Shown here piece after piece: positions 6,588 through 15,133 of a stretch of DNA of 64,000 nucleotides; the stretch's first letter is position 1; each line of letters begins with the position of its first letter. The DNA is from Chloroflexota bacterium (lineage in GTDB: Bacteria; Chloroflexota; Anaerolineae; Anaerolineales; Villigracilaceae), in the NCBI GenBank assembly GCA_016223135.1, contig JACRPQ010000004.1, positions 744,001 through 808,000 of the forward strand, in the 5' to 3' direction. The translations under genes were made by a program, and so were the position numbers. The notes under the pieces are model-generated. The model was not told the DNA's origin and ran no database searches. It was given only the letters and a program-made list of their open reading frames with translations.

Positions 6588-9098
6588 TCAGCCGAGTCCG
6601 TATTGGTTGGGGTGAGGGATGGGGACGCCGTCTGCGGCGAGTTCCTGAAGGGCGAGGAAGCAGGCTTCGCGGACTTCGGGGTCGTCGCCGTAGATGCCGT
6701 TGTAGAATGCGCCGAAAACGCCTTCGCTGGGGGTCTGTTTGAGATAGGGGATGGCGGCGAGGCGTTCTTCGGTGCTGCCAAAGCGCATTGCCTTGAGCAG
6801 GATATCGGTGGCGGGACCGCCGCGCGGAATGCCGACGCCCTGCTTGCCGGCAAATTCGACGAGCCACGGCGTTTCGGATGGCGGGGTGAGTTTGCGGGGG
6901 ACGCGCGGGTCGCGGTTGGAGATTTCCTCCACGTATTGGTTCGCCAGATTTCGCACTGCCCACTGGTCGTCATCGGTTTGCATGCGCTGGAGCATTTCGA
7001 ACGCCCAGGGTTCTTCGACGCGGGCAAGCCCATGGACGACGGCGCGGCGCACCATGATGTCGGAGAGGGTGGCGCCTTCACGCAGAACGTCGTAGCCTTC
7101 GGTGGGGTCGTTCGCCAGCGCCTGTGCGGCGGCGCGGCGCAATTCTTCGTCTCCCTGAAGCAGGGCGCGGGCGACGGCTTCGATGGCTTTGTCCATGCCG
7201 ATGGCGACGAGGGCAAGGCATGCCGCCCGCCTCACCGCGCCAAAGGGCGCCTGCAAAACTTCCTCAAGGAGCGGCACGGCTTTGCGGTCGCGCAGGGCGC
7301 CGCTGCCGAGGGCGGCGAGCGGAATGACTTCAAAGGAACGGGAGGTGAGCAGTTGACGGAAAAGGGGCGCGGCGCCCGGGTCGCGGCTGGCGATAAACGC
7401 CGCCATTGCCTGCGCCCGCAGGGTGAGGGGATTTCCTTCCGTTTGAAGGATGGAGAGCAGGCTGGCAAAGACTTTGGCGCGCCACTTTGCTTCTTTGGGA
7501 GCATCTTTGAGCCAGCGCGCCGCTTCTAAGGTTCCGCCATAGAAGGGCAGATCCGACTGCTTGAGCATGGCGTCCACGGCTTTCGATGCGTCGCCGTAAG
7601 CGGCAAAGTAGTGCAGGGTGGTGGTTTTTCCAAGCCATTCCGGCTGGGCGAGCAGGTCGTTTTCGGCGTTAAGCGCGCTCGCTCCCTTGCCTGCCAAATA
7701 GCCATTGAAAAGCGGATGCAGAAAACGCATTTTTTCATTTGGATGCGCGACGAGCAACCCGCTTTCGACCAGTTTGCTGATTAAGCCGTAAGTGGGCGCG
7801 GTGAGGCTGGTCTTGGATTTTCTGCCTCCGGTCTTCGACGCTTCAACTGCTGGCAGCGGCTCGCCCTCTTCGCCCTCGAGTTCTGCTTCTGTGCCGGGCT
7901 GGGCTTCGGCTGGTTCAAATTTCTGAACCCATGTGCGGGCTGTGCGCGGATTAAAGATGGGCTGTACGTTCAGCACGACCTGCAGGGCAAGCGTTTCTAG
8001 CACGTTGGGAGGAGTGCCTGGAGCAAGGCGGCGAATGTGGGCGGCGATGAAGTCGAGAACGCTCGCGCCGCGGTTGTCGCCGGCGTAGGCGCCCCAGGCT
8101 TTGAGGGTCAGTTCCAGCGGAGTCAGACCCGTATTGTCCATGTCCAGCCATTCGTTGAGCAGGAGCGGGTCCACGCTGAGCGGAGTTTGGGGAAGGTTGC
8201 GCGTCCAAGCCTCGCCCCATTGGTGGATGAAGCGGGTCATGGTGCGCTCATCCCATGCCATGAGCGTCAGGGGGTGAAAGCCGAGTCCAAGCAGTCCGTG
8301 CAGTTGACCCGGTGCGGCGGTGGTGACGATGCGGGCGCGGGGGTATGCCTCGCCGAGCGCTTTGAACCATTCCACGACCTGGCTTTGGGTTTGCGGGTCT
8401 GCCTCATCGAAGCCATCCACCAGCAGGAGCGCCCGGCCGTCTGCGAAAGTTTGTTTGACGAATGTGGGCAGGCGGCGCAGGTCGAAGACGGGAGCGCGTT
8501 CGGCGGCGGCATTGACAACAATGTTCAACGGATCTTTGGCGGGATCGAAGGGGAGTTGTAAATCGGCGACGTGATAGAGGAAGGGGACCGCCTCTTTGCC
8601 CGCTTCCAACTGGACCTGGGAATTTGCCGCCAGCGAAGCAAGACGCGCCAGCGCGACAGTTTTTCCCGCGCCCGCCGCGCCGACGATGACGACGTTTGCC
8701 TCGCCGGTTACCGCCTCCACCAGTCCCAGCGTGGGGGAGCGGTAGATGGCTGCCAGTTCGGTCCATTCGGGCATGTAAGGCAGGGTTTGGGTGACGATAT
8801 CTTCCATCACGCTGACTTTGCCCGGCTGCACTTGGGCGGGCGGCGCGATGAGTTTGGGTTCCTGCAAAATTTCATCGAGGGCGAACAGAGGCGCGGCAAG
8901 GTGCATCCCTTGGGCGCGGCGCAGGGTGAGGCGGCGATGGTTGTCTTCCAGCCCGCTGGTGCGGCGGATTTTTGCCTCTTCGCGCTGTTGGCGGGCGTTT
9001 TCACGGATTTGCCGCAGCAAGGGACGCACACGTCCCACCAAAATGGTGGCGGCGACGCCCAGCAGAAACCCAATGATCAAAGCAGTGGGGGTGTTCAT
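6588..9098 (-). CDS. Membrane-anchored NACHT-like NTPase with HEAT repeats
   Basis: The 836-residue protein has one N-terminal membrane segment (about residues 5-22) and a basic linker. A STAND/NACHT-type NTPase follows, with Walker A IVGAAGAGKTVALARL near residue 140 and Walker B ALLLVDGFDEAD near 220. A charged Glu/Lys linker lies near 425. From about residue 560 there are HEAT-like alpha repeats (for example AVPLLEEVLQAPFGAVRRAA and ELRRAAAQALANDPTEGYDV). Such proteins act as signal-sensing switches in which repeats bind a ligand or partner. It is sandwiched between a zinc-ribbon coiled-coil gene and the amidohydrolase gene in one minus-strand run. No effector domain such as nuclease, TIR or protease is visible. 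Function unknown. Confidence 0.8.
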   Translation of the reverse strand: MNTPTALIIGFLLGVAATILVGRVRPLLRQIRENARQQREEAKIRRTSGLEDNHRRLTLRRAQGMHLAAPLFALDEILQEPKLIAPPAQVQPGKVSVMEDIVTQTLPYMPEWTELAAIYRSPTLGLVEAVTGEANVVIVGAAGAGKTVALARLASLAANSQVQLEAGKEAVPFLYHVADLQLPFDPAKDPLNIVVNAAAERAPVFDLRRLPTFVKQTFADGRALLLVDGFDEADPQTQSQVVEWFKALGEAYPRARIVTTAAPGQLHGLLGLGFHPLTLMAWDERTMTRFIHQWGEAWTRNLPQTPLSVDPLLLNEWLDMDNTGLTPLELTLKAWGAYAGDNRGASVLDFIAAHIRRLAPGTPPNVLETLALQVVLNVQPIFNPRTARTWVQKFEPAEAQPGTEAELEGEEGEPLPAVEASKTGGRKSKTSLTAPTYGLISKLVESGLLVAHPNEKMRFLHPLFNGYLAGKGASALNAENDLLAQPEWLGKTTTLHYFAAYGDASKAVDAMLKQSDLPFYGGTLEAARWLKDAPKEAKWRAKVFASLLSILQTEGNPLTLRAQAMAAFIASRDPGAAPLFRQLLTSRSFEVIPLAALGSGALRDRKAVPLLEEVLQAPFGAVRRAACLALVAIGMDKAIEAVARALLQGDEELRRAAAQALANDPTEGYDVLREGATLSDIMVRRAVVHGLARVEEPWAFEMLQRMQTDDDQWAVRNLANQYVEEISNRDPRVPRKLTPPSETPWLVEFAGKQGVGIPRGGPATDILLKAMRFGSTEERLAAIPYLKQTPSEGVFGAFYNGIYGDDPEVREACFLALQELAADGVPIPHPNQYGLG

Positions 9099-9107
9099 TG
9101 CGGTCGG

Positions 9108-9806
9108 TTATCCGGCGTAAAGCACTCTGCCGCAGGTGGGGCAGTAGAAGAGTTGAGGTAAACGGGCAAATTGCTGTTGAGAAGCGGTCAGCGTGGTGCC
9201 GCAGGCGGAGCAGGAATCTTCGCTGAGCAGCGCCACAGCGACGCCGCGTTTGTGCTGGCGCAGTCCCTCATAGGTCTTGAGCGACTGCTCGTCCACGTTA
9301 CGCACAACCGCCTGCCGTTCCGCTTCGAGGCGCTCCAAGTCTTTGTTCAGCGTTTCGCTTTCACCAACCAGGTCGCGGCGTTGTGTCAGGAGCCTCGATT
9401 GGATGTCCGCCAGCTGCGCCTTTGCATCTTCCAGTTTTTTTTCGGTTTCTTCGGCGCGCAGCATGGCTTCCAGTTCGCGTTCTTCCAGCGTGGCGAGGTG
9501 TTTTTTGAGCGAGACGATTTCCGATTGCAGGTCTTGCAGTTCTTTGGGATTTTTCACGCTGCCGCTGTAGAGGCTGGCTTCGGTCTGTTTGATTTTGGCG
9601 CTTTGCCGCTCGACCTCGGCTTCGCTTTGTTTCAGCGCGTTGGCGGCTTGCTTGTGAAAGGCTTCGGCGGCAGAGCAGGCTTCGGCAGCGGCGCGCAGTT
9701 CCAGGTCATTTTCGAGCGTTTGATGAATGACCGCCAGGCGCGCCCGGATTGCATCCATTTGGCTGTCCACCTGTTGGAGTCGGTAAAGTCCCAGCGCCGC
9801 GCTCAT
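9108..9806 (-). CDS. Coiled-coil zinc-ribbon protein (CT398/DUF164-like)
   Basis: The start is the ATG at 9806 (MSAALGLYRLQQVDSQMDAI). About 180 residues of heptad-rich coiled coil are followed by a C4 zinc ribbon, CSACGTTLT and YCPTCGRVLY. This is the arrangement of the widespread CT398-type zinc-ribbon family (COG1579), whose exact role is unsettled but which has been linked to nucleic-acid or secretion-related complexes. The conserved NPKELQDLQSEI segment of the family is present. It is the first gene of the run that continues into the NACHT-HEAT gene (9-bp gap). Confidence 0.85.
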   Translation of the reverse strand: MSAALGLYRLQQVDSQMDAIRARLAVIHQTLENDLELRAAAEACSAAEAFHKQAANALKQSEAEVERQSAKIKQTEASLYSGSVKNPKELQDLQSEIVSLKKHLATLEERELEAMLRAEETEKKLEDAKAQLADIQSRLLTQRRDLVGESETLNKDLERLEAERQAVVRNVDEQSLKTYEGLRQHKRGVAVALLSEDSCSACGTTLTASQQQFARLPQLFYCPTCGRVLYAG

Positions 9807-9820
9807 GGTTCGATTATATC

Positions 9821-11323
9821 TTATTGCCCCGGCAGGTTGTAAAAATTGTAAACCGCCTGCGAAAGTTGGGCGAATAACAGCGAGACCGGCTCCCACACCG
9901 TTTGCACGGGATGGTAGGCGTAGATGGCGAGCACGTAATTTCCGCCGGGCGTATAGACGATGGCGGCGTCGCTGATGTTTTTGATGACGCCGGAAGCGGG
10001 ATCGCTGATCCAGCCGTGTTTGTGGGCGACGCGCGTCCCTTCGGGAACGCCCGCTTCAATCAGGACCCCAATTTTGTTCGCCGTCAAAAAGTCAATCATC
10101 CGCCGGCAGATTTCCGACGTGATGCTTTGCGGGAATGCCGCAATCAATGCTCCGCCGCCGCTTTCGGCGCACTGATAGATGTCTGCCAGCAACATGCCGC
10201 TGTCGGAGGGGGTGGTCTGGTTGAAGATGTCGGGGTCGGTGAAAACATCGGTGCGCTGGTTGGCGGGGGTGTTGATGCGCTGAAGGAGCGGGCAGGGCGC
10301 TTCTGCGCTGCAGAAGAAGCCTGCCAGGAAGGTGTTTTCCAATCCGATTTTGCGCATGTCCTCGGTCACCACCAGCGGACCGCGCGCCGGGTCGAGCGCG
10401 CTCATCAGGCGGTCGGCTGGCGGGTTTTCGGATTTGCGGATCATGTCGAGGATGAGGGCTGTGGAGGTTTCATCCAGTGCGGCGGAACCGTTGTGGATGA
10501 AGTAGGAGACCATGACGGGAATCTTGACCGTGCTGGAGGATGTGAACGCCACATCGGGGTTGACGGAGATGGGTTCGCCCTTGTCCATGGCGAAGTGAAT
10601 TTCCTGTCCGTTTTGCAGGTCGAGCATGTACACGCCGATGACGCCGTCGAAGCCGGCGGCAAGAATGTTTTGCTGGAGCAGGATTTCCAGGTTTTGGATG
10701 GTGGGGCGCGCGGCGACGCTCTGCTGGAAGGGAATCACAACCTTGCGGTTGTTGGGTGAGCGCAGGGTGTCTTCAATCAGACGCACGGCGCGCGGAATGT
10801 CAAGGACGCGTCCCGGTTCGCCGGGGGTGAAGGTGGTGCTGCCGGGTACAGGCTGGGCGGGGGTGGGGGGCTGGTCGTAGCGGGCGGAGATTTCGTTCTG
10901 GAGGTAGGCAACCAGTCTCTCTTCCGAGAGCGAAGCGCTGAGGGGAATTTCCACCGGCTGTGGCTGGCGGTTCCACAGGTAGTTCCAAAATCCGCCCCAG
11001 AACGAGCCGCCGGTGCGGACTAAATCTGCCGCGGCGATCATGCTTTCGATGTCCACCTCGAAGCCCACCAGCGACGGGTCAATATGAATGACTGCGTCGC
11101 CGTAGTGTACCTCGATGGGCGAGGAATACACCTGCAGGACGCGCTCGGCGGCAATCTGCGGGCTGACGCCTCCCACCGGCACGCCGGCGATGGTCATGCC
11201 GCTGGGATAATTATTGCGCGTGCGGCTGTAACCGATGAGCGCCACAATGGTGATGACAATGGCGATGGAAAGGAAGGCAATGGAAATCCCGCGCAAGACG
11301 GGGACAGAACTGCGATTTCTCAA
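9821..11323 (-). CDS. Secreted serine hydrolase, class A beta-lactamase-like, with N-terminal peptidoglycan-binding-like domain
   Basis: The 500-residue protein has a signal/anchor segment at residues 14-31. A YoaR/VanW-type N-terminal region follows (GVPVGGVSPQIAAERVLQVY). The C-terminal half is a penicillin-recognising serine hydrolase with an SxxK motif in FTSSSTVKIPVM, an SxN-like triad in RKSENPPADRL and a third motif KHG in AHKHGWI in place of KTG. The changed third motif suggests peptidase, esterase or non-catalytic function rather than antibiotic resistance. It probably acts on the cell envelope. It starts its own transcription unit, divergent from the proline dehydrogenase gene. Confidence 0.82.
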   Translation of the reverse strand: MRNRSSVPVLRGISIAFLSIAIVITIVALIGYSRTRNNYPSGMTIAGVPVGGVSPQIAAERVLQVYSSPIEVHYGDAVIHIDPSLVGFEVDIESMIAAADLVRTGGSFWGGFWNYLWNRQPQPVEIPLSASLSEERLVAYLQNEISARYDQPPTPAQPVPGSTTFTPGEPGRVLDIPRAVRLIEDTLRSPNNRKVVIPFQQSVAARPTIQNLEILLQQNILAAGFDGVIGVYMLDLQNGQEIHFAMDKGEPISVNPDVAFTSSSTVKIPVMVSYFIHNGSAALDETSTALILDMIRKSENPPADRLMSALDPARGPLVVTEDMRKIGLENTFLAGFFCSAEAPCPLLQRINTPANQRTDVFTDPDIFNQTTPSDSGMLLADIYQCAESGGGALIAAFPQSITSEICRRMIDFLTANKIGVLIEAGVPEGTRVAHKHGWISDPASGVIKNISDAAIVYTPGGNYVLAIYAYHPVQTVWEPVSLLFAQLSQAVYNFYNLPGQ

Positions 11324-11334
11324 CGTTTCACCTC

Positions 11335-11358
11335 AAAAACCTCACCCTTGAAGGTGAG
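11335..11358 (-). terminator. Terminator-shaped hairpin in leader of the serine hydrolase gene
   Basis: On the minus strand CTCACC-TTCAAG-GGTGAG is followed by GTTTTTG. It lies 12 nt upstream of the start codon, so it could be an attenuator or could block ribosome access. A TATACT box sits upstream on the same strand. No ligand-binding fold is visible. Speculative. Confidence 0.3.
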
Positions 11359-11465
11359 TTTCATAATAGAAAAAGTATAACACTCTATTTTTTCGTTTGT
11401 GCTAGAATACCTTGCGTACCGCGGCAGCCCGCCGCGTAAAATCTATCTCACCGCAGGACGGGACG

Positions 11466-12431
11466 ATGCTACGATCTTTTCTCATCTATCTTTCCAAAGC
11501 CGCTTGGGCGCAAAAACTGGTCACGGGGTGGAGTGTTGCCTGGCGGGCAGCGTCCAGGTTCATTGCAGGAGAAAAGCCAGAAGACGCCATTCGGACGGTT
11601 CGTGAACTGAATGCCAAAGGCATCAACGCCACGCTCGACCATTTGGGCGAACACACCTCCACTGTCGAAGAAGCGAACAAAGCGGCAGATGACATTCTGA
11701 CAATTTTGGATGAAATAGATAAAGCGGGGGTTAAATCCAACGTCTCCATCAAATTGACCCAAATCGGCATGGGGCTGGACGAGGAAATCTGCCGGCAAAA
11801 CCTCATCCGCATCCTGGAGCAGGCGCGCAAGCACGGCAATTTCATCCGCATTGACATCGAAGATACGCCCTACACCGACCTCACCATCTCCATCTATAAG
11901 TCCGTGCTGGAGCGCGGCTTCACCCCGCAGACGGTGGGCATGGCGGTGCAGGCATATCTTTACCGCGCCGAAGCCGATGTGAAAGCCCTGCTCGAACTTG
12001 GCACGCGCTTCCGTCTCGTCAAAGGCGCCTACAAAGAACCGCCCGACAAAGCCTACCCCAAAAAGGCGGACGTGGACGCCAACTACGACCTGCTTGCCAA
12101 AGTTCTGATGGATGCCGCCCTCAAAGCCGGCGCCACCCCTCTAAGCGCAGACGGGCGCATCCCCCCCATCCCTGCCATTGCTACGCACGACGAAAAACGC
12201 ATCGCCTTTGCCAGGCAATACGCCGAGAAAATCGGCTTGCCGAAGAACGCCATCGAGTTTCAAATGCTCTACGGCATCCGCCGCGACTTGCAGGAACAAC
12301 TGGTGAAGGAGGGCTACCCCGTCCGCGTGTACGTTCCCTACGGCACGCACTGGTATCCCTACTTCATGCGCCGCCTTGCCGAGCGGCCCGCGAACATTTG
12401 GTTCTTCGTCTCGAATTTCTTTAAGAAGTAA
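11466..12431 (+). CDS. Proline dehydrogenase (monofunctional, FAD-dependent)
   Basis: The 321-residue protein starts at the ATG at 11466 (MLRSFLIYLSKAAWAQKL) and has the length of stand-alone proline dehydrogenases. Motifs are GINATLDHLGEHT, SNVSIKLTQIGMGLDEE, FIRIDIEDTPYTD, VGMAVQAYLYRAE and FRLVKGAYKEPPD. Near the C-terminus, YFMRRLAERPANIW is the substrate-binding arginine signature (YxRRxxER type). It oxidises proline to pyrroline-5-carboxylate and passes electrons to the quinone pool. No P5C dehydrogenase gene is adjacent. A TAGAAT box with upstream TG (11403-11408) may be its promoter. Confidence 0.9.
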   Translation: MLRSFLIYLSKAAWAQKLVTGWSVAWRAASRFIAGEKPEDAIRTVRELNAKGINATLDHLGEHTSTVEEANKAADDILTILDEIDKAGVKSNVSIKLTQIGMGLDEEICRQNLIRILEQARKHGNFIRIDIEDTPYTDLTISIYKSVLERGFTPQTVGMAVQAYLYRAEADVKALLELGTRFRLVKGAYKEPPDKAYPKKADVDANYDLLAKVLMDAALKAGATPLSADGRIPPIPAIATHDEKRIAFARQYAEKIGLPKNAIEFQMLYGIRRDLQEQLVKEGYPVRVYVPYGTHWYPYFMRRLAERPANIWFFVSNFFKK

Positions 12432-12436
12432 AGAGA

Positions 12437-12556
12437 TAAACAAGTAGACAAGTACACAAGTAGACAGGTGGACGGGAATCTTGTTTCTACCTGTCTACTT
12501 TTTTACGTGTCTACGTGTCTACGTGTTTACGTGTCTACGTGTATACTTGGATACGT
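12437..12556. repeat. E-family 8-bp tandem repeats forming a hairpin, upstream of the SDR gene
   Basis: The left half is acaagtag-type 8-mers and the right half is acgtgtct-type 8-mers. The junction forms a hairpin with arms agtagacaggt and acctgtctact. It runs directly into the SDR coding region and supplies its candidate start codons. Confidence 0.8.
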
Positions 12557-13268
12557 GTCCACTCCCCGCCCCCTCGCCCTTGTGACCGGCGCCGCGCACA
12601 GACTGGGAAAAGCCTTTGCCCTGACCCTTGCCCGCCTGGGATACGACATCGTCCTCCACTACCATGCCTCGCAGGACGAAGCGCTTCGGACTCAAACTGA
12701 AATCGAATCCCTCTCAAGACGCGTTTTCCCCGCCCAAGCCGACCTGACCCAGCCTGCCGAAGTCACGTCTCTGCTTTCCACCTTCCCATCATTGGATGTC
12801 CTTGTCAATTCCGCCGCCTTCATGCCGCACGGCAGCGTGGATTCGCTCTCCCTTGAGGCTTGGGATGCCGCCCTTGACCTCAACCTGCGCGCCCCCTTTC
12901 TGCTTGCCCAAGCCTGCGCCTCCAAAATGACCGATGGCGGACTCATCGTCAACATCACAGACGTGGGCGCGCAAAAGACATGGAGCCGCTACCCCTCTTA
13001 TACCGTCAGCAAAGCCGCGCTGGAATCATTGACCCGCGTCCTTGCCCGCGCCCTCGCGCCCAAGATTCGCGTCAACGCCATTGCGCCGGGCTTCGTCCTG
13101 CCATCGGATATTGTCTCTGCTGAGGAGTGGGAAAGGCTTGTTGGGCGAATCCCGCTCAAACGTCCCGCCAGAATCGAGGAGGTGACATCCGCACTGGAGT
13201 TCCTGATTCACAATCAATACATCACCGGGCAAACCATCGTCGTGGATGGGGGCTATTCGCTGGTGTAG
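12555..13268 (+). CDS. Short-chain dehydrogenase/reductase, pteridine-reductase-like
   Basis: The protein is an SDR with the cofactor motif ALVTGAAHRLGKAFALTLA, the LVNSAAFMPHG strand and the catalytic YxxxK in YPSYTVSKAALE. It ends in ITGQTIVVDGGYSLV. The HRLG in the glycine motif and the overall pattern resemble FolM/pteridine reductase-type SDRs. I place the start at the GTG at 12555, giving VSTPRPLALVTG, a normal SDR N-terminus. An upstream ATG at 12468 would add about 29 residues encoded entirely by the E-family tandem repeat (VSTCLRVYVSTC), which looks artefactual. Substrate not determined. Confidence 0.82.
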   Translation: MSTPRPLALVTGAAHRLGKAFALTLARLGYDIVLHYHASQDEALRTQTEIESLSRRVFPAQADLTQPAEVTSLLSTFPSLDVLVNSAAFMPHGSVDSLSLEAWDAALDLNLRAPFLLAQACASKMTDGGLIVNITDVGAQKTWSRYPSYTVSKAALESLTRVLARALAPKIRVNAIAPGFVLPSDIVSAEEWERLVGRIPLKRPARIEEVTSALEFLIHNQYITGQTIVVDGGYSLV

Positions 13269-13290
13269 GCGTCCTCCATCACCGTTCAGG

Positions 13291-13315
13291 TGTAGGTGGC
13301 GTTCTCTAACGTCAC
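13291..13315. repeat. B-family half element (copy 3)
   Basis: A single hairpin, gtggcgtt-ctct-aacgtcac, preceded by gta, matches the first hairpin of the B family with one stem mismatch. It lies between the SDR and DinB genes; the second hairpin is missing. Confidence 0.5.
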
Positions 13316-13336
13316 ATTGTTTACAGGAGCAATCTC

Positions 13337-13807
13337 ATGTCCGAACTTAATGACCTTGCCGAAAAACTCAAAACCGAGGGCGAAAAGTTTTTTGCGCTCT
13401 TCGCGGGTCTCACAGACGAGCAATGGAACCTGAAGGTGTACACCGAAGGCGAAACATGGACGATCCGCAGCGTGCTGGCGCACTTTGTCACCTCCGAGCG
13501 CGGGTTGGTGCGTCTCTTCGAGCGCATCCGCCTGACGGGGGAGGGCGCCTCGGAGGATTTTTCGATTGACCGTTACAACGCCTCACAACAAGAAAAGACG
13601 AAAGACTTGTCTCCGCAGGAACTGCTCGAACAATACAAAGCCGTCCGCGCCGATTCGATTGCCTGGACCCTCTCGCTCGAGGAAGCCGACCTCGACAAAC
13701 AGGGACGCCATCCCTTCCTCGGCATGACCACCCTGCGCGAAATGATCAAGATGCTCTACCTGCACAACCAGATCCATTACCGCGACATGAAGAAAGCATT
13801 GAAATAA
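13337..13807 (+). CDS. DinB/YfiT-like metal-binding protein
   Basis: This 156-residue four-helix-bundle protein starts at the ATG at 13337 with AGGAG upstream. Family features are the WTIRSVLAHFVTSERGLVRL helix carrying the first metal histidine and LYLHNQIHYRDMKKAL near the C-terminus carrying the other histidines (HxxxH). DinB-superfamily members are often thiol-dependent transferases or metal-dependent hydrolases. No substrate can be named here. It stands alone between repeat elements. Confidence 0.82.
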   Translation: MSELNDLAEKLKTEGEKFFALFAGLTDEQWNLKVYTEGETWTIRSVLAHFVTSERGLVRLFERIRLTGEGASEDFSIDRYNASQQEKTKDLSPQELLEQYKAVRADSIAWTLSLEEADLDKQGRHPFLGMTTLREMIKMLYLHNQIHYRDMKKALK

Positions 13808-13808
13808 A

Positions 13809-13912
13809 TTAACCACAAAGGACACGAAGTACACAACGGGAAAATCCAAGGAGAGTCTTCCAGTTGCGCCGACCGACAAACCTTGGTGCTCTTTGTGTCC
13901 TTCGTGGTAAAA
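13809..13912. repeat. F-family MITE-like inverted repeat
   Basis: The ends ttaaccacaaaggacacgaag and ctttgtgtccttcgtggtaa are near-exact inverted copies. They bracket about 60 bp of non-repetitive sequence. The right end stops 3 bp before the aminotransferase start codon. Confidence 0.75.
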
Positions 13913-13914
13913 AA

Positions 13915-15048
13915 ATGAATCTCCCTCCTTTCAAACTCGAACGCTATTTTGCCAAATACGAATTCAACACCGAATACCTGCTCTGTTCTTCCGACTGTGA
14001 AGCCATGTCCATCGCAGACTTGCTTGCATTGGAAGAGGATGCGGCGGAGAAGTTTCAACGCGTCTGGCTGGGTTACACCGAATCGCAGGGAAGCCCCGCA
14101 CTGCGGAAAGAGATTGCCAAAATCTACGAAACCATCCAGCCCGAAGAGATACTGGTTCACACGGGCGCGGAGGAAGCCATCTTCCTCTTCATGCTGGCGG
14201 TATTGAAGCCAGGCGACCATGTGATTGTCCATGCGCCGCATTATCAATCCCTGAGCGCGGTGGCAAAAGGTATCGGTTGTGAGGTCAGTTTGTGGCAGGC
14301 GCGGGAGGAAAACGGCTGGAGACTCGATATTTACGAATTGCAAAAACTACTGCGCTCAAAGACAAAAGCCGTGATTATCAACACGCCCCATAACCCGACC
14401 GGCTATCTCATGTCGCGGGAAGACTATGATGTGATTCACGGCTTTGTTCAGGAATATAGCCTGCTGTTGTTTTCCGATGAGGTCTATCGCGAATCCGAAT
14501 ACGACCCATCCATGCGTCTGCCCGCCGCTTGTGATTTGGGTGATCATGCCGTCTCGCTGGGCGTGACCTCCAAAACCTACGGGCTCGCCGGTCTGCGCAT
14601 TGGCTGGATTGCCACGAAGAACAAAAAGGTTTACGATGCGATGGCTTCGCTGAAGGACTACACTACCATTTGCAACTCTGCTCCCAGCGAATTCCTCGCC
14701 GAGGTTGCCATGCGCAACAGGCAGGTACTCGCCGCGCGCAATCTTGGTATCATCATGGGCAACCTTGAAGTAATGGATGAATTCATCCTTCATCATTCCT
14801 CCTTGTTTAATTGGGTGCGTCCGCAGGCTGGCTCGATGGGCTTCCCCAAACTCCTGCAAGGGGAGGTCGAAGACTTTTGTGATAAGGTTGTCCGTGAAGC
14901 GGGCGTCCTGCTCCTGCCTGGCACGATGTACGACGACACCGGCAACCACTTCCGCGTGGGGCTGGGACGCAAGAACCTCCCGCAGGCGGTGGCACGGTTG
15001 GATGAATTTCTTTCCTCTCCCACCTTTCATCGCCTCACCGCTCACTGA
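13915..15048 (+). CDS. PLP-dependent class I/II aminotransferase
   Basis: The 377-residue protein starts at the ATG at 13915 (MNLPPFKLERYFAKYEFNTE). It has fold-type I signatures: YTESQGSPALRKEIAKIY, VHTGAEEAIFLFM, INTPHNPTGYLMSREDY, LLFSDEVYRESEYD and the PLP lysine in SLGVTSKTYGLAGLRIGW. The conserved C-terminal arginine is in GNHFRVGLGRKNLP. It resembles MalY/PatB- or aspartate-aminotransferase-like proteins rather than a named enzyme. No cognate pathway genes are adjacent. The start codon directly follows the right arm of an F repeat, so no normal ribosome-binding site is visible. Confidence 0.85.
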   Translation: MNLPPFKLERYFAKYEFNTEYLLCSSDCEAMSIADLLALEEDAAEKFQRVWLGYTESQGSPALRKEIAKIYETIQPEEILVHTGAEEAIFLFMLAVLKPGDHVIVHAPHYQSLSAVAKGIGCEVSLWQAREENGWRLDIYELQKLLRSKTKAVIINTPHNPTGYLMSREDYDVIHGFVQEYSLLLFSDEVYRESEYDPSMRLPAACDLGDHAVSLGVTSKTYGLAGLRIGWIATKNKKVYDAMASLKDYTTICNSAPSEFLAEVAMRNRQVLAARNLGIIMGNLEVMDEFILHHSSLFNWVRPQAGSMGFPKLLQGEVEDFCDKVVREAGVLLLPGTMYDDTGNHFRVGLGRKNLPQAVARLDEFLSSPTFHRLTAH

Positions 15049-15133
15049 TCACCGTTCAGTGATCACTGATTACTGATCACTGATTACTGATCACTGCTCA
15101 CTTGCTCACTAATCCCTGATGACCAATTACCGA
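15047..15133. repeat. E-family 7-bp tandem repeats upstream of the UbiA-like gene
   Basis: Repeated ctgatca/ctgatta heptamers fill the gap between the aminotransferase stop and the next start. They end in ccaattaccgatg, from which the start codon follows immediately. No Shine-Dalgarno sequence is visible. Confidence 0.8.

Noticed and set aside
6588-9098. Assignment of the NACHT-HEAT protein as an antiphage defence gene
   Set aside because: No effector domain, no neighbouring defence genes and a housekeeping-like context; only a weak hypothesis is kept.
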